In this document: one piece after another, positions 1 to 10,932 of the stretch
How the letters are laid out: each line of letters begins with the position of its first letter
How positions within the stretch are numbered: position 1 is the first letter of the stretch
Assembly (NCBI GenBank): GCA_020912385.1
Contig: CP087210.1
Location: forward strand, 2,542,001-2,606,000
DNA from: Neofusicoccum parvum
Taxonomy: Eukaryota; Ascomycota; Dothideomycetes; Botryosphaeriales; Botryosphaeriaceae
Reading direction: 5' to 3'
Length of the DNA: 64,000 nt
Made by a program: the position numbers and the translations under genes
The notes under the pieces: model-generated
What the model saw: only the letters and a program-made list of their open reading frames with translations
Databases searched by the model: none
What the model was told of the DNA's origin: nothing

Positions 1-2551
1 GCACTACGAGTCGCTTGAGAAGACTTACGAATCATGGCCCGAGGGCGAGAACAAGGTACGCAGCCGTCCGGCGGCTTTCGAAGATAGGATACTGACTGTT
101 GTTGCAGCAATCATTAGCAGACATGCTTTCAGTGCTTGGCATGACCTACTCGGACGAGAACCGACGTGACACGCTCAAGTACCGCCTGCTTTCGCCGTCG
201 AAGGATCTCGGTTCATGGGGACACGAGTACATGCGCCACCTTGCTCTGGAGATCGGACAGGAGTTCCAGGACCGCCTTAACGACGACAAGCCCGCAGACG
301 AGCTCGTTGATCTTGGCCTGAACCTCGTTCCCTTCTTCCTGAAGCACAACGCTGAAGCCGACGCTGTTGATATCCTCAGCGAGCTTGAGATGATTGAGTC
401 CATCGACCAGTATCTTGATGAGGACACCTTCTCGAGAGTGGCGTTGTACATGGCTAGGTATGGCCATCCACCTAGTATTTCGCCGCTGATTTCCAGTACT
501 GACATTGCTTAGCATGGTTCCGCTCCTCACCTACCCCGATAACGACCGCTTCCTCCGCACCGCCTACAAGATCTACCGCAACTACAAGCAGTTCACCCAG
601 GCAATGGTGATAGCTATCCGTTTGAACGACAAGGAACTGATCCAGGACGCTCTCAACGCTACCGAAGACAAGTCTATCAAGAAACAGATGGGCTTCCTCA
701 TCGCTCGCCAGCGGATAGTCCTTGACCTGCCGGATGAAGAGGAGGATGGCGAGTTGGCCGAGTGTCTTAACAATACTAGGCTCGCCGACCAATTCAAGGT
801 TCTCGCCAAGGAGCTCAACATCTTGGACCCGAAGACGCCTGATGACATCTACAAGACCCACCTTGAGAGCAGCCGGACAGCAGGTCTCACCAACACCGAC
901 TCCGCCAGGCACAACCTCGCTAGCGCTTTCGTTAACGCTTTCGTTAACGCGGGCTTCGGTAACGACAAGATGATGCTGGTCGATGAGGACAAGAACAGCT
1001 GGGTGTGGAGAACTAAGGATGAGGGCATGTTGTCGACGGCAGCGTCTTTGGGTCTGCTCATGCAGTGGGACACCGAGGGAGGCCTGGACAAGATCGACCG
1101 CTACACCTACCTGGAGGAGGACCAGATCAAGGCTGGTGCCATGCTTGCCAGCGGTATCGTCAACTCAGGTGTCAGGAGTGATGCCGATCCAGCCATGGCT
1201 CTTCTTGGAGACGCTGACAACTTGGAGAGCAAGAGCGTGCCGATCCGTGTTGCCTCGATCATGGGACTGGGCCTGGCATACGCGGGATCCAACAAGGAGG
1301 AGCTTCTCGAGCTCCTTCTGCCTATTGTCAGCGATACTTCGTTGGACATGAAGCTTTCAGCCATGGCTGCTCTGTCTCTCGGCTTGATCTTTGTTGGTTC
1401 AGCCCAGAGCGATGTCAGCGAGGCCATCATCCAGACTTTCCTTGATGAGGACCGGACGAAACAGCTCAAGGACAAGTGGACACGGTTCATGGCTCTCGGT
1501 CTGGCTTTGCTTTTCTTCGGTCAGCAGGAGGAAGTTGACGTCATCCTGGAGACGCTGAAGGCAATCGACCACCCCATGTCCAAGCCAACTTCAGTTCTTG
1601 CGGAAGTCTGCGCTTGGGCAGGAACTGGCGCTGTGCTGAAGATTCAACAATTGCTCCACATCTGCAACGAGCACATTGAGGAGGAGAATGAGGACAAGAA
1701 GGGCGATGAGCTGCTACAGGCGTATGCTGTTATTGGTATTAGCTTGGTGGCCATGGGCGAAGAAGTCGGCCAAGATATGGTGCTCCGTACTTTCGGCCAC
1801 CTGATGCACTACGGCGAGACCAACATTCGGAAGGCTGTTCCTCTAGCTTTGGGTCTTATCAGCCCAAGCAACCCTCAGATGAAGGTCTATGACACCCTGT
1901 CGAGATATAGTCACGACAACGACAACGATGTCGCGATCAACGCCATTTTCGCCATGGGCCTCGTTGGCGCAGGGACTAACAACGCACGTCTGGCACAGCT
2001 CCTCAGGCAACTCGCGAGCTACTACTCGCGCGACCCCAACGCTCTGTTCATGGTGCGGATCGCTCAAGGTCTTCTCCACATGGGCAAGGGTACGCTTTCA
2101 GTCAACCCCTTCCACACGGATCGCCAGGTCCTGTCCCGTGTCTCTGCGGCTGGCCTTCTCACCGTTCTTGTTTCCCTTATCGACGCCAAGCAGTTTGTGC
2201 TGTCTGACTCGCACTACCTGCTCTACTTCATGGTCACGGCCATGCAGCCGCGCTTCCTGATCACACTCGACGAGGACCTGAAGCCCTTGACGGTCAACGT
2301 GCGCGTTGGTCAAGCGGTTGATGTTGTTGGTCAGGCAGGTCGCCCGAAGACGATCACTGGATGGCAGACGCAAAGCACGCCGGTCCTGTTAGCGTACGGA
2401 GAGCGCGCAGAGCTGGAAGATGAGCAGTACATCAGCTTGAACAGCACATTGGAGGGTGTGGTCATCCTAAGAAAGGTACGTTCCCCTCCCACCGCATTCA
2501 AGCGCCTCCATTTACTGACCCCAGTTGCAGAACCCTGAGTGGGAGGATTAA
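1..2551 (+). CDS. RPN1: 26S proteasome regulatory subunit RPN1 (3' part)
   Basis: This is the largest non-ATPase subunit of the 19S base, a scaffold that docks ubiquitin receptors and shuttle factors on the proteasome. The gene enters from the left edge. Exons are 1-55, 108-457, 513-2475 and 2531-2551, with introns of 52, 55 and 55 nt; the last exon adds only six residues (NPEWED) and TAA. About 795 C-terminal residues are present of roughly 900 usual for the family. Visible landmarks are the YMASMVPLLTYP junction made by splicing intron 2, the AFVNAFVNAGFG segment, and the PC-repeat toroid with Gly-Leu-Gly helices (MGLGLAYAG, LSLGLIFVG, ALGLISPS). The DNA for AFVNAFVN is a 12-nt direct repeat at 926-949, but this protein segment is conserved in the family. 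Identification is firm; the N-terminus is outside the window. Confidence 0.96.
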
Positions 2552-3063
2552 TGGAACTCGGATTCACTGGTCAGCGCGTACGGGGATTGGCGATATGGGT
2601 TATAGATCTACGACTTGCTCCCTGGAGGGAACGCGCCACGGTGTACAAATAGAAGCATTATGCCAAACGTGCATGCATGGATTTGCTGCTGTCTCAATAA
2701 CGGGATTGAGCTGATGACAAGATCACATCTAATACGAAGCATTGTAAACTATCTCTCTCTTCGGGCTTCGGCGTTGATATTCAGGTACGGTCGCCCTGAT
2801 GATCAATCAATGGAAGTGCAGGGGTTTGTCAGTTTTGGTCAGCAGCGCGCCAAGCTTTCAAACGGATGACGAAAGCGGGGCAGCCCGCATGCGCGCATCA
2901 TCCACGACCGGCCCAGCTGCATACATAAACTTTGCTTCAAACCGTCCTACGCCGTGCACCAGCAGCCAATTTCATGAATCTCGCCCTCGCGCGCACAAAG
3001 CTGATTGGCAAACACATCCACCCTATCCTACGACCGCAGATCTCAAGCATTCTCACCGCGAAC
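2552..3063. other. intergenic spacer RPN1-ECM4
   Basis: This 512-bp stretch lies between two genes on the same strand and should hold the RPN1 3' end and the promoter of the glutathionyl-hydroquinone reductase. Short frames that cross it lack splice logic or homology. I see no other feature in it. Confidence 0.6.
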
Positions 3064-4420
3064 ATGTCGGTACGTCACAACCAGCCCCACCCTTGCTAGC
3101 AAACAGCACTCGACAGCACTCGACAGCATTCGACAGCACTCGACAGCCACGTGCTCTAGAAATCCGGCTTTGGCTGACTTATCTAACCTGGCAGACCGAG
3201 GGAAAGGGCAAGATCCTGAACTGGGTTGATCCGAAGGACAAGTCTGGCGAGTTCAAGAGGCAGACGTCCGTGTTCCGGAACTTTATCTCAAACAAGCCCG
3301 GCGCTGAATTCCCTCCCGAGAAGGGGAGGTACCATCTCTATGTGTCGTACGCGTGTCCGTGGGCGCACAGGACGCTCATTGTGAGGAAGTTGAAGGGACT
3401 GGAGGATTTCATTTCGTTCACGAGCGTTCATTGGCACATGCTTGACCAGGGTAGGTCTGCTGCAACCCCTATTGTGTCTAATGCAGTTCGGGCCGTGAAA
3501 GACAAGGGCGCTTACTTACACTGTCCCCCTTAGGATGGCGCTTCGCGACTGCAGACGAGAAGGTTCCCGGTGCCAACACCACGCCCGATCCGCTGCACCC
3601 GGAGTTCACGCACCTACGCGAGATCTACTTCAGCCAGAACCCGAACTACGAGGGTCGCTTCACCGTGCCTACGCTGTACGACAAGAAGGCGAAGAAGATT
3701 GTTAGCAACGAGTCGAGCGAGATCATCCGCATGCTCTACTACGAGTTCGACGACCTGCTGCCCGATGAGTACAAGAACCTTGATCTATTCCCTGAGGCCC
3801 TGAGGAACAAAATCGACGCAACAAATGAGTGGACGTACAATGATATTAACAATGGCGTCTACAAGTCTGGTTTCGCCACGTAAGGCCTCACCCCAATACA
3901 AACCAGTCAGCCAAAACGCTGATATCATTTCGTTTTAGCACGCAAGATGCCTACGAGCGCAACGTCAAACAGCTCTTCGCCTCTCTTGATCGCGTTGAAG
4001 AGCACCTGTCCTCGTCGGCTGGCCCTTACTACTTCGGCGACAAGATCACGGAAGCAGATGTCCGCCTTTTCACGACGATTATTCGTTTCGATGCCGTCTA
4101 CGTTCAGCACTTCAAGTGCAATCTGCGCGACATCCGCTCCGGCTACCCGGCAATTCACCGCTGGCTGAGGAAGCTGTACTGGGACGTCCCTGCGTTCGGC
4201 GAGACGACTGAGTGGGAGCACATCAAGGCCCACTACACGAAGAGCCACAGGCAGATTAATCCTTTCGTAAGTCTATCCGCCCCAAGCTAGTGATGGAAAG
4301 CTTTGCATGTAGATCTGGATTGCTGACAACATGTAACAGAGCATCACACCCCTTGGACCGGAGCCGCCGATTCTGCCCAAGGATGAGGAGGTTCCTGCAG
4401 TGAAGGCCGCAAAGGTTTGA
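3064..4420 (+). CDS. S-glutathionyl-(chloro)hydroquinone reductase, ECM4/Xi-class GST
   Basis: Members of this family use glutathione to reduce glutathionyl-hydroquinones back to hydroquinones, a cytosolic detoxification reaction. The spliced model has five exons: 3064-3069, 3195-3450, 3534-3879, 3939-4266 and 4340-4420, giving 338 residues. Exon 1 holds just the start Met and a Ser before a GTACGT donor. The thioredoxin-fold active site YACPWAHRT contains the nucleophilic Cys56, and the CPWAHR form is the family signature, distinguishing it from Ser/Tyr GSTs. The all-helical C-terminal half includes DLFPEALRNKID and TEADVRLFTTIIRFD, both typical of ECM4/YqjG proteins. The C-terminus continues past the fold as a short Lys/Pro-rich tail. 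The first intron (125 nt) carries a 10-bp tandem repeat. Annotators might call it glutathione S-transferase omega-like; the precise substrate is not known from sequence. Confidence 0.93.
3103..3147. repeat. 10-bp tandem repeat inside an intron
   Basis: About 4.5 copies of the unit CAGCACTCGA (one copy has CATTCGA) lie inside the first intron of the glutathionyl-hydroquinone reductase gene. It is a minisatellite-like array, so copy number may vary between strains without touching the protein. Confidence 0.85.
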
Positions 4421-4898
4421 ATTTAGTGGATGGTAGTTTGTATGATATTTAAACGCATCCATCAATCACGCCTTGCTTTTTGCGTGACTACCAGTGCGGT
4501 GTATATCAGGCTAGCCAGTAGAAGTTACGGTAACAACGGGAATACCGTGTAGGCCTATAGGTCGACCGGCTTATCAAGCGGCCACCGGGACTTACAAGCA
4601 ATATTCTCCGAACTGACCTCATAGCTGGACCTTGAAAAGCAAATTTGTCTGATACTCGAATGCGTGTGCGCACTTTCTTCCTTCTGTCCTTCCTTCTTTT
4701 CTTCTTTCATAACTGTTTCTCATAAAGCCATCCAACGCGCACGGGAGTTTCCTATATAAACCGGAACATAAGGGCAGCCCGGCCTTTCGGGTTCTTACAA
4801 TCCGAACTCCGCATCAATGCATGCATGTCTCTAACCATCACCCTCCGTCTCTTTTTGCCCCTTCTTTTTTAAATACACAAGCACACGAATTCAACCTC
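4421..4898. other. convergent 3' spacer
   Basis: This stretch separates the stops of the ECM4-type gene and the FAD monooxygenase. It has CT-rich tracts (around 4675-4710 and 4845-4870) and a TATATAAA string at 4753-4760. No coding frame is supported. Confidence 0.5.
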
Positions 4899-6302
4899 TC
4901 ACACGCTCTCCGCCACCCATCCCTTTGGACTCCTCAGTCCTAACCTCTCCGCCGTCCCTTCCGTCTCTTTGGCCTTCTTGTTCACATTATCCATCTCGAA
5001 CCCTGCCACGGCCTTGTACGTCTTCCCAATCCCCTCCAGCTCCTCCTTCGGAATAACATCATACACATTCTCAAAGCCGGCGGGCGCCCTTTCCTCGGCC
5101 AGCTGCAGCACATGATCCGGCCCATTCGCGCGATTCGCCATGACGATCTTCGCCGTCGGCGGCAGCCTCAGGTCCTCGTACTCCTTCAGCGCCGCCACCA
5201 CATCGCCGTCGGCCTGATGCTCGACCAGACACCTCGACAGCGTCTCGGCGTCGATGATGGCCTGGGTGGCGCCGTTGCTGCCGATCGGGTACATGGCGTG
5301 GGCGGCGTCGCCCAGCAGCGTGACGCGGCCGAAGCTCCAGCGCGCCACGGGCTCGCGGTCGCACATGGGGAACTCGTAGACCCTGTCCGTGGCGTCGATC
5401 AGCTCGGCGACGCGCAGCCCGCCGCACGTCCAGCCCGCGAACGGCCCCGCGAAGCGCTCCTTCGGCACCGCCGCGTTCCAGTCGGTGCGCGCGGGCGGCG
5501 CGGTGTCCGGGTCGTCGGCGGCGCGCACGCGCAGCTCGGCGATCCAGTTGACGAGCGACGCGCCCGAGGCGCCCCTGGCCGTCCGCGACGAGATGGGGTA
5601 CGCGATGAACTTCTGGTCGGCGTGGCCGGCCCACACCATGGACGCGCCGGTCAGGTAGGGCGCGGGCAGCTCGAGGCAGCCGCGCCAGAGCATGCGGCCC
5701 GAGAAGTGCGGCGGGCCCTCGCGCGGGTAGAAGGCGCGGCGCGCGGTGCTGTTGATGCCGTCGCAGGCGATGAGGAGGGACCCCGTCCGGGAGGGGATCT
5801 CGGCCGGCGCGGGCTCCGAGTCGCGCGCGCGCTGCACGAAGCGCGCCGTCACAGTGCCGGCCGCTTCGTCCTGCGTGAACGAGGAGAGCGCGTGGTTCAG
5901 GTGCACGCGCGCGGCGCCGACCCGCTCCTTCACCGCGTCCAGGAGCAGCATCTGGAACTCGCCCCGGTGCACGCTGTACTGCGGCACGGCGTAGCCGGCG
6001 TCCATGCCGCGCGGCTCGGAGAGGATGGGGTTGCCATGGCGGTTGTAGAAGTTGAGCTCGGCGGTGCGGATTGCGGTGCTGTCGAGTGCGGGGAGCAGCC
6101 CGAGGTTGCGGAGGATGAGCGCTGCTGAGGGCTGCACGTTGATGCCAACGCCCAGCGCCGAGAGGGTTGAGGACGCTTCGAAGATATGGATGTCGGTGTA
6201 CCCCGCGGCGTGCAGGTGGAGGGCCGTTGTGAGACCGCCGATGCCGGCACCGGCAATGAGGATCGTAGGCTGCGGGTTGGGAGGATTAACGAAGGAGGGC
6301 AT
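4899..6302 (-). CDS. FAD-dependent monooxygenase, PhzS / salicylate-hydroxylase-like
   Basis: This is a single-exon, 467-residue class A flavoprotein monooxygenase, which uses NAD(P)H and O2 to hydroxylate an aromatic substrate. Near the N-terminus is the dinucleotide-binding motif GAGIGG (residues 18-23), followed by an acidic residue ending the second strand (IFEAS). The second FAD motif, GDAAHAMYPIGSNGATQAI, lies about two thirds along. The form MYPIGSNGA resembles PhzS-like oxidoreductases more than classical salicylate hydroxylases. The middle segment CDGINSTAR matches the DG motif that contacts both FAD and NAD(P)H. No signal peptide or C-terminal membrane anchor is visible. The coding sequence is GC-rich, unlike the spacers around it, and creates long shadow frames on the other strand. 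Its substrate cannot be told from sequence. The nearest gene on its 5' side is a methyltransferase on the same strand, but I see no biosynthetic backbone enzyme nearby. Confidence 0.9.
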   Translation of the reverse strand: MPSFVNPPNPQPTILIAGAGIGGLTTALHLHAAGYTDIHIFEASSTLSALGVGINVQPSAALILRNLGLLPALDSTAIRTAELNFYNRHGNPILSEPRGMDAGYAVPQYSVHRGEFQMLLLDAVKERVGAARVHLNHALSSFTQDEAAGTVTARFVQRARDSEPAPAEIPSRTGSLLIACDGINSTARRAFYPREGPPHFSGRMLWRGCLELPAPYLTGASMVWAGHADQKFIAYPISSRTARGASGASLVNWIAELRVRAADDPDTAPPARTDWNAAVPKERFAGPFAGWTCGGLRVAELIDATDRVYEFPMCDREPVARWSFGRVTLLGDAAHAMYPIGSNGATQAIIDAETLSRCLVEHQADGDVVAALKEYEDLRLPPTAKIVMANRANGPDHVLQLAEERAPAGFENVYDVIPKEELEGIGKTYKAVAGFEMDNVNKKAKETEGTAERLGLRSPKGWVAESV

Positions 6303-7408
6303 GGTGGTGGCAGCGGTGTTTGGCGGGGCGGTAGAATGGGAAGTGTAGAGAGTGTAGAAGTAGTAGAGGTTGAGAATTGAGGGGCCAATGGGTAGTTAAT
6401 GGCGGGTCCGATGACGGAAGGAGATCCGGGAAAATGTTTGGGACAGATTTGGCGCTGTTGCGGGCCCAGGCGCTTTGCTTCCAGTAATTAATGCTGGTGT
6501 GATATTGTTGCTTCGGAAGCTGAAGTCGGCAGATGGGAATGCGGCCGAGCGCGAGTAGAGATCAATTGTAGACGAAGGAAAACAGCAGCTGAAAGAAATA
6601 ATGAAGAGGAGTGGAATTGAGGGACACTCTAATAGTTAGAACCTAAAGACGCTAAGAAGGAAGAAGGCATCGGCGGACCTGGGCAGGAGGGAAAAAGAAA
6701 GCAAAAAAGGTTCAACCCCTGCTCGACTTTGTTCTCAGCCGCAGCACGGCAGGGACAGCCCGCGCCCTGCGAGATCGGGCCAGCGCCGACGTGCGGGGTT
6801 CCCCACATTTGCACCAACTGCCGACGCCTCGGCAGATGATTGGTGCGGAATCTCGAAATCGTGGTACGAGACCTCTTCGGAAAGCACTCGTCCATGGGCA
6901 GTTGAAGCATTCGTCCGGATGGCTTTGACATACAGATGACTGCCTCAACTGACCGTGGCTTGGTCTGATGTTGCGTTGGACCAGTCCTGTCGTGAGGTTG
7001 ATTTATCTGCACCAGCCGTCTACCATCGCAACTCTCTGTAAGCTTTTTATAGGTAGGGTGAAGCATGGATGACACGTGGCTCGCATTTGGATCCATACCG
7101 CATGCGGATGGCTGCGTAAACTCTCATTGACGGACCAAGCCTTCTAATCCGGCGCGAGGTGAATGTATTGACATTGAAGACTGGAAGTGGCGTCTTGCGA
7201 TGTAATGAGACTTATTATGTCCATCTTGGCAACATAGATTGCTGAGTAGAGTAAGACTTAGGAAATAATCTTGTACACGAATGGAAATAATGTCGTATTG
7301 GGTATATCCGCTACCTCAATCAGCAATCTGTTGCCAACTTCAAAATATGTTGGTATATGCTGCAGTTTGCGCCTTCATGAAAATGCACTGAGTTTTGCGA
7401 CGGCTGAT
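6303..7408. other. 1.1-kb upstream region of the FAD monooxygenase
   Basis: This region lies between the monooxygenase start and the methyltransferase stop, both on the minus strand. It should contain the monooxygenase promoter. The reading frames on both strands have no recognisable domain or splice pattern. I see nothing else. Confidence 0.5.
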
Positions 7409-8540
7409 TTACTCGGCGTCGAGAGGCTTCTGAGCGTAAACAACGTGGCTAATTAAGTGGTGCCTGGTTAGCATATGCAAAGAAAAAAAAACATTAGTAT
7501 GCACTCACAAGTTATGCTGGGCCTGCAGCTTCGGGTTGTTCAAGTCTTTCCTGACATCAGCGAGGAAGACCTGCACCTCCTCGGGTTGCCAGCCCTGCGC
7601 AGTGAAGACTCTCATGGCAACAGCCTCAAGACCCTCCTTGAATTGCACCAGATCAAGGGCGCCGATCTCTTTCATCTTGCGGTCCTTGGGCCAAGTACCA
7701 ACGGGAAGTGGAAGCAGCTTGTGGGTGACATTGACAAAGCCGGCGTCTTTGACCCAGCCTTCAAGCTTAGGACCTGGCTCTGGCTCCCTGCCCCAGGCCT
7801 TGATGCCCTCAATCGCACCATCACACCACTTGTCAAGGGGGCAGCCTTCCTTGAACTCGCCGCTGGTGGTGTAGAACTTCATGACGAAGTCCTGAAGCTC
7901 GATCCAGCCGCCGGGCTTGAGGTGGCGGTAGGCCTGCGAGACGAGCCTGGGCCAGTCCTTGATGGTGCCAGCGAGGTACCGGGCGTGGATGTAGTCGAAC
8001 TTGGTGGAATAGAGCCACTCGTGCTCGCAGTCGTCAATCTCGAACTTGCAGTTCGGCGGCAGTAGAGTAGGCTGGATTGGCGAGAGATCGGTACCCAGGA
8101 CTTCGGCCGAGGGGTATTCATCGGCCATCTCGATAGCCCAGATGCCAGTGCCGGTGCCGATGTCCAGGATCCTCTGCGGGTCCTTGGGGATGGGAGCCAG
8201 GTGCAGCTCTCCGCCACATCGCAGGGTCAGGATATGGTGGAAAAGGTCCAGACGGTCCATCTCAGCCTCGTCGTTGGGGAGGAAGTACTTCTCGCCATAG
8301 GCATGGTAGCGGCGGCCATTCTCAAAGGTGTAGTTGAAGATGCTGGACCTCAGCGAGGTGGTGTAGCTCTCGCTGACAGGGACGGGTCAGCTCGGGCGAC
8401 GATGGCGCACAGTGAGCAGCGCGGAGGACATACGCATCGTCTCCCAGGGCAGAATCGGCCTCGCTGTCGTGCGAGTCGGCCTCAATGAGAGTATCGGGGT
8501 CCTGCTCGGGCGGGATCGCGGGCGACGCGGCTGCCGACAT
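7409..8540 (-). CDS. class I SAM-dependent methyltransferase, LaeA/UMTA-like
   Basis: This is a small-molecule or regulatory methyltransferase of the large fungal family that includes LaeA. Three exons on the minus strand (8434-8540, 7509-8372, 7409-7448) join in frame to 336 residues; introns are 61 and 60 nt. An acidic, low-complexity N-terminus (DTLIEADSHDSEADSALGDDAES) precedes the conserved start of the fold, SLRSSIFNYTFENGRRYHAYG. Motif I, ILDIGTGTG, is at residues 104-112, followed by the acidic VLGTDLSPIQP strand and the RHLKPGGWIELQD core. The last exon encodes just FHVVYAQKPLDAE, matching the family's usual VVYGQKP ending. Without splicing, the frame would stop at the GTGAGT donor. 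An acceptor 10 nt earlier is possible but gives a poorer fit. The substrate is unknown; orthology to LaeA itself is not claimed. Confidence 0.9.
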
Positions 8541-10932
8541 GGCGTGAGCTGGAAAGCAAGGAGGGTTTGCGGGTGAAGAAGAGAAGCAGCCCGGGCGGCG
8601 AGCAGCCCCTCTTGTGCAGTGCTAATCCGTACAGACGCGCGCGTTCATTTGTGCGCCGAGCGCTGCGCATGCTCTGCGCCGCTACCAGGCCACCGGATTC
8701 TGCATGCTGGCCGGCACCGGGTCTGCGCTGGAAGAGGCACGGCGCCGGCCGTCGCCTCGCCGTCCTCTGCGTCCTGCCGTATCAGCCCAGCCGTGCTGGA
8801 CGCGGCCACCGTGCCACCACCGCCGTGCCGCTGCAGTGCTTGCGCGACTTCTCTGTCCGGCGTGGAGATCTGCGGGCTGCAAGCGACCGTGGGCGATCGC
8901 GCTGGGCCACGCGAGAGCAGCGCTCGGCTTCGGGCCTTCTCGCGACGGCTGCGATCCTCCTGGTTGGGGACGCCGCGGGAGACTGTTTTGTCGGCGTGGC
9001 GTGGCTCCAGGTCGCAACGAGAACAGCGCGGCTGCGCTAGTGGCCGTTGGCGCCCTCTGCCACTGCCGCCTCCCTCGCGCCTGCCGTGGAATACACTGAC
9101 GGCTTCCATCCGTCTTCCGCCGCCGAAAATACTCGCCCTGCCCCGGCTCCACGCACGTGCCCGACAGCCCACCTCTGGCCCCCGTCGTCGCGCCGCCTGC
9201 CACAACACACAACATCAGCCAGCCCCGTCGTCCCCCCGGCGGGCTATCCCAGGGCGTCCTGCCGTACACCATCGACAACCTCCTCATGTGAAGTTGGTGG
9301 CTTCGTCCCCACCGGCGCATATTCACACCTTCGCTTTAGCGCGGAGTGGTCATCAATTGCCGCCCTGCCCACACCATCTCAGCTGAGCCCGGCTCTCGCC
9401 GCCCGAGTTGGTCCTTGGCCGAAGGACGACGGGGCCGATCGCATTCGCTTGCCGAAACCAGCCACTCAGCTGCCACGGCTGCGCTGTTTCCCGTTATCCG
9501 AAGGCCGCGGAGGGAGAGCCACTCCGCTGCTTCTCCGCGCCGCATCCCCCACGACGGCTCGCTCCACCTATCACATCGCAGGACACGTCGAATTACGAAC
9601 TCAATTTTCGCTGCTCGCCCACTCTCGCTGTGCCAGCGCGCATTGGGCGGTCCCGCCGATGTCTCCGGCCTCAAACACTAATCCTGATCTCGTCCGCGCT
9701 TAGTCACGTCCTCCCTGACCCAAGAAAGTATAGAGATGCAGCCCTCCGCGAGCATCTGGCGCATATAACGCCCACAAGATGACCAATCTCAGCCTCCACG
9801 TCACGCGGTGCTACACCACCTGGCGCTGCGTGTGGTATGCGTGAGGGATGCTCAAATGCCGCCAGTAGAACGCCCCCCGGCTGGAGTCCAAGGCTGCTTG
9901 GAAATAGATAGAGCGCCATCTGACCGCCTCATCTATCGCTTCGGTGCAAACCGCAACCTTTTCACAGAGAGATGCTGCAGCCGATGGTTGGCGCGAATGT
10001 CTCTCGACCAGCATAGCTGACACGCTGATCGCGTGGAGAGTTGAAGTATTCGTGGGCGTATAATCTGACCAACATTTGCGTCCGGACGAACGCTTCACCT
10101 CCCCATGTCCCATGTCCGAACGGCTTGTTGCGAAGTTGTGTTTTCGCTGTTTGCCTGACGGCGTCGCCGCCTGCACTGCTATTTAGAGAGTCAACGCTCG
10201 CCTGTAACCTGATGAAGGTACCTTTAGCCTTAGAGCAGGTTGCATTTCGCTAATCACTCCCTCATAGATCCTCTCAGGCCGCCACAGGGCGTCAAAGAGT
10301 AGATACGCGACCAGAAATATCTGCGGCAATCTCCTTATAGCGCCGGCCGTGCGGTCCGCGCGGAGTCAATCGACCAACTTGGATTGGATGAATATCCGCG
10401 AGGAAGCACATCCGGCTCTAAGTAAAAGCTGTGGTTCAAATTGCACGCGGTGCTGTCCAATGGCGCCGCTGCACTCTCCGTAAAGGGAGCGCACAACGCA
10501 GTGTTTTTATTTTTAGCCCGCAGCTGCTGACGGCCCACCCTGTCAGCCCCCATCCTTTTGCTCTCAGCCCCGCTTCTCCATTGGGAATTCGGCACCTACA
10601 AGCAAGAGCTCTTTCCGTAATGGTGTTGCTGACTTGCATCCTACCTCTTGGACCCCATGACGAAGTCGGCCTTACGAGGCCTGGACGCTCTGTTCATTCG
10701 CGCTGCTCTGGTGTGGATGGTGTGCGTTGGAATATAACTGCTGTTGGGGCCGGTCTTTGCTGAGACCTCTTTTATCTGCATATTTTCTCCACATTTACTC
10801 CTGTCTTGAAAACTGTTCAGCGTGTTTTGTTGTGATACCCCATTTCCTTGTCATCTATGAGCGTATACCCTGAGTCGGATTTCTGAGCACTAAACAACCT
10901 CACTAAACGCCTTGCATTTTACGAAACGCACC
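8541..10932. other. 2.4-kb gene-free divergent spacer
   Basis: This region lies between the methyltransferase and the rhodopsin-domain gene, whose transcription diverges. The first 1.2 kb is strongly GC-rich, which creates many overlapping open frames on both strands, none with recognisable protein features. I found no tRNA, transposon fragment or consistent splice model. It probably holds two promoters and perhaps a long 5' leader. Confidence 0.5.

Noticed and set aside
926..949. 12-nt direct repeat in RPN1
   Set aside because: It encodes the AFVNAFVN segment that is conserved in the Rpn1 family, so it is not a recent duplication of interest.
4753..4760. TATATAAA string as a promoter
   Set aside because: It lies between two convergent stops and no gene starts downstream on either strand within a sensible distance.
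5112..6128. 338-codon plus-strand frame opposite the FAD monooxygenase
   Set aside because: It is a shadow of a GC-rich coding sequence; it is Arg/Ala/Gly-rich and shows no domain.
8567..9703. Several 110-255-codon frames on both strands
   Set aside because: They overlap each other in all frames, arise from high GC, and have no domain, consistent start or splice support.
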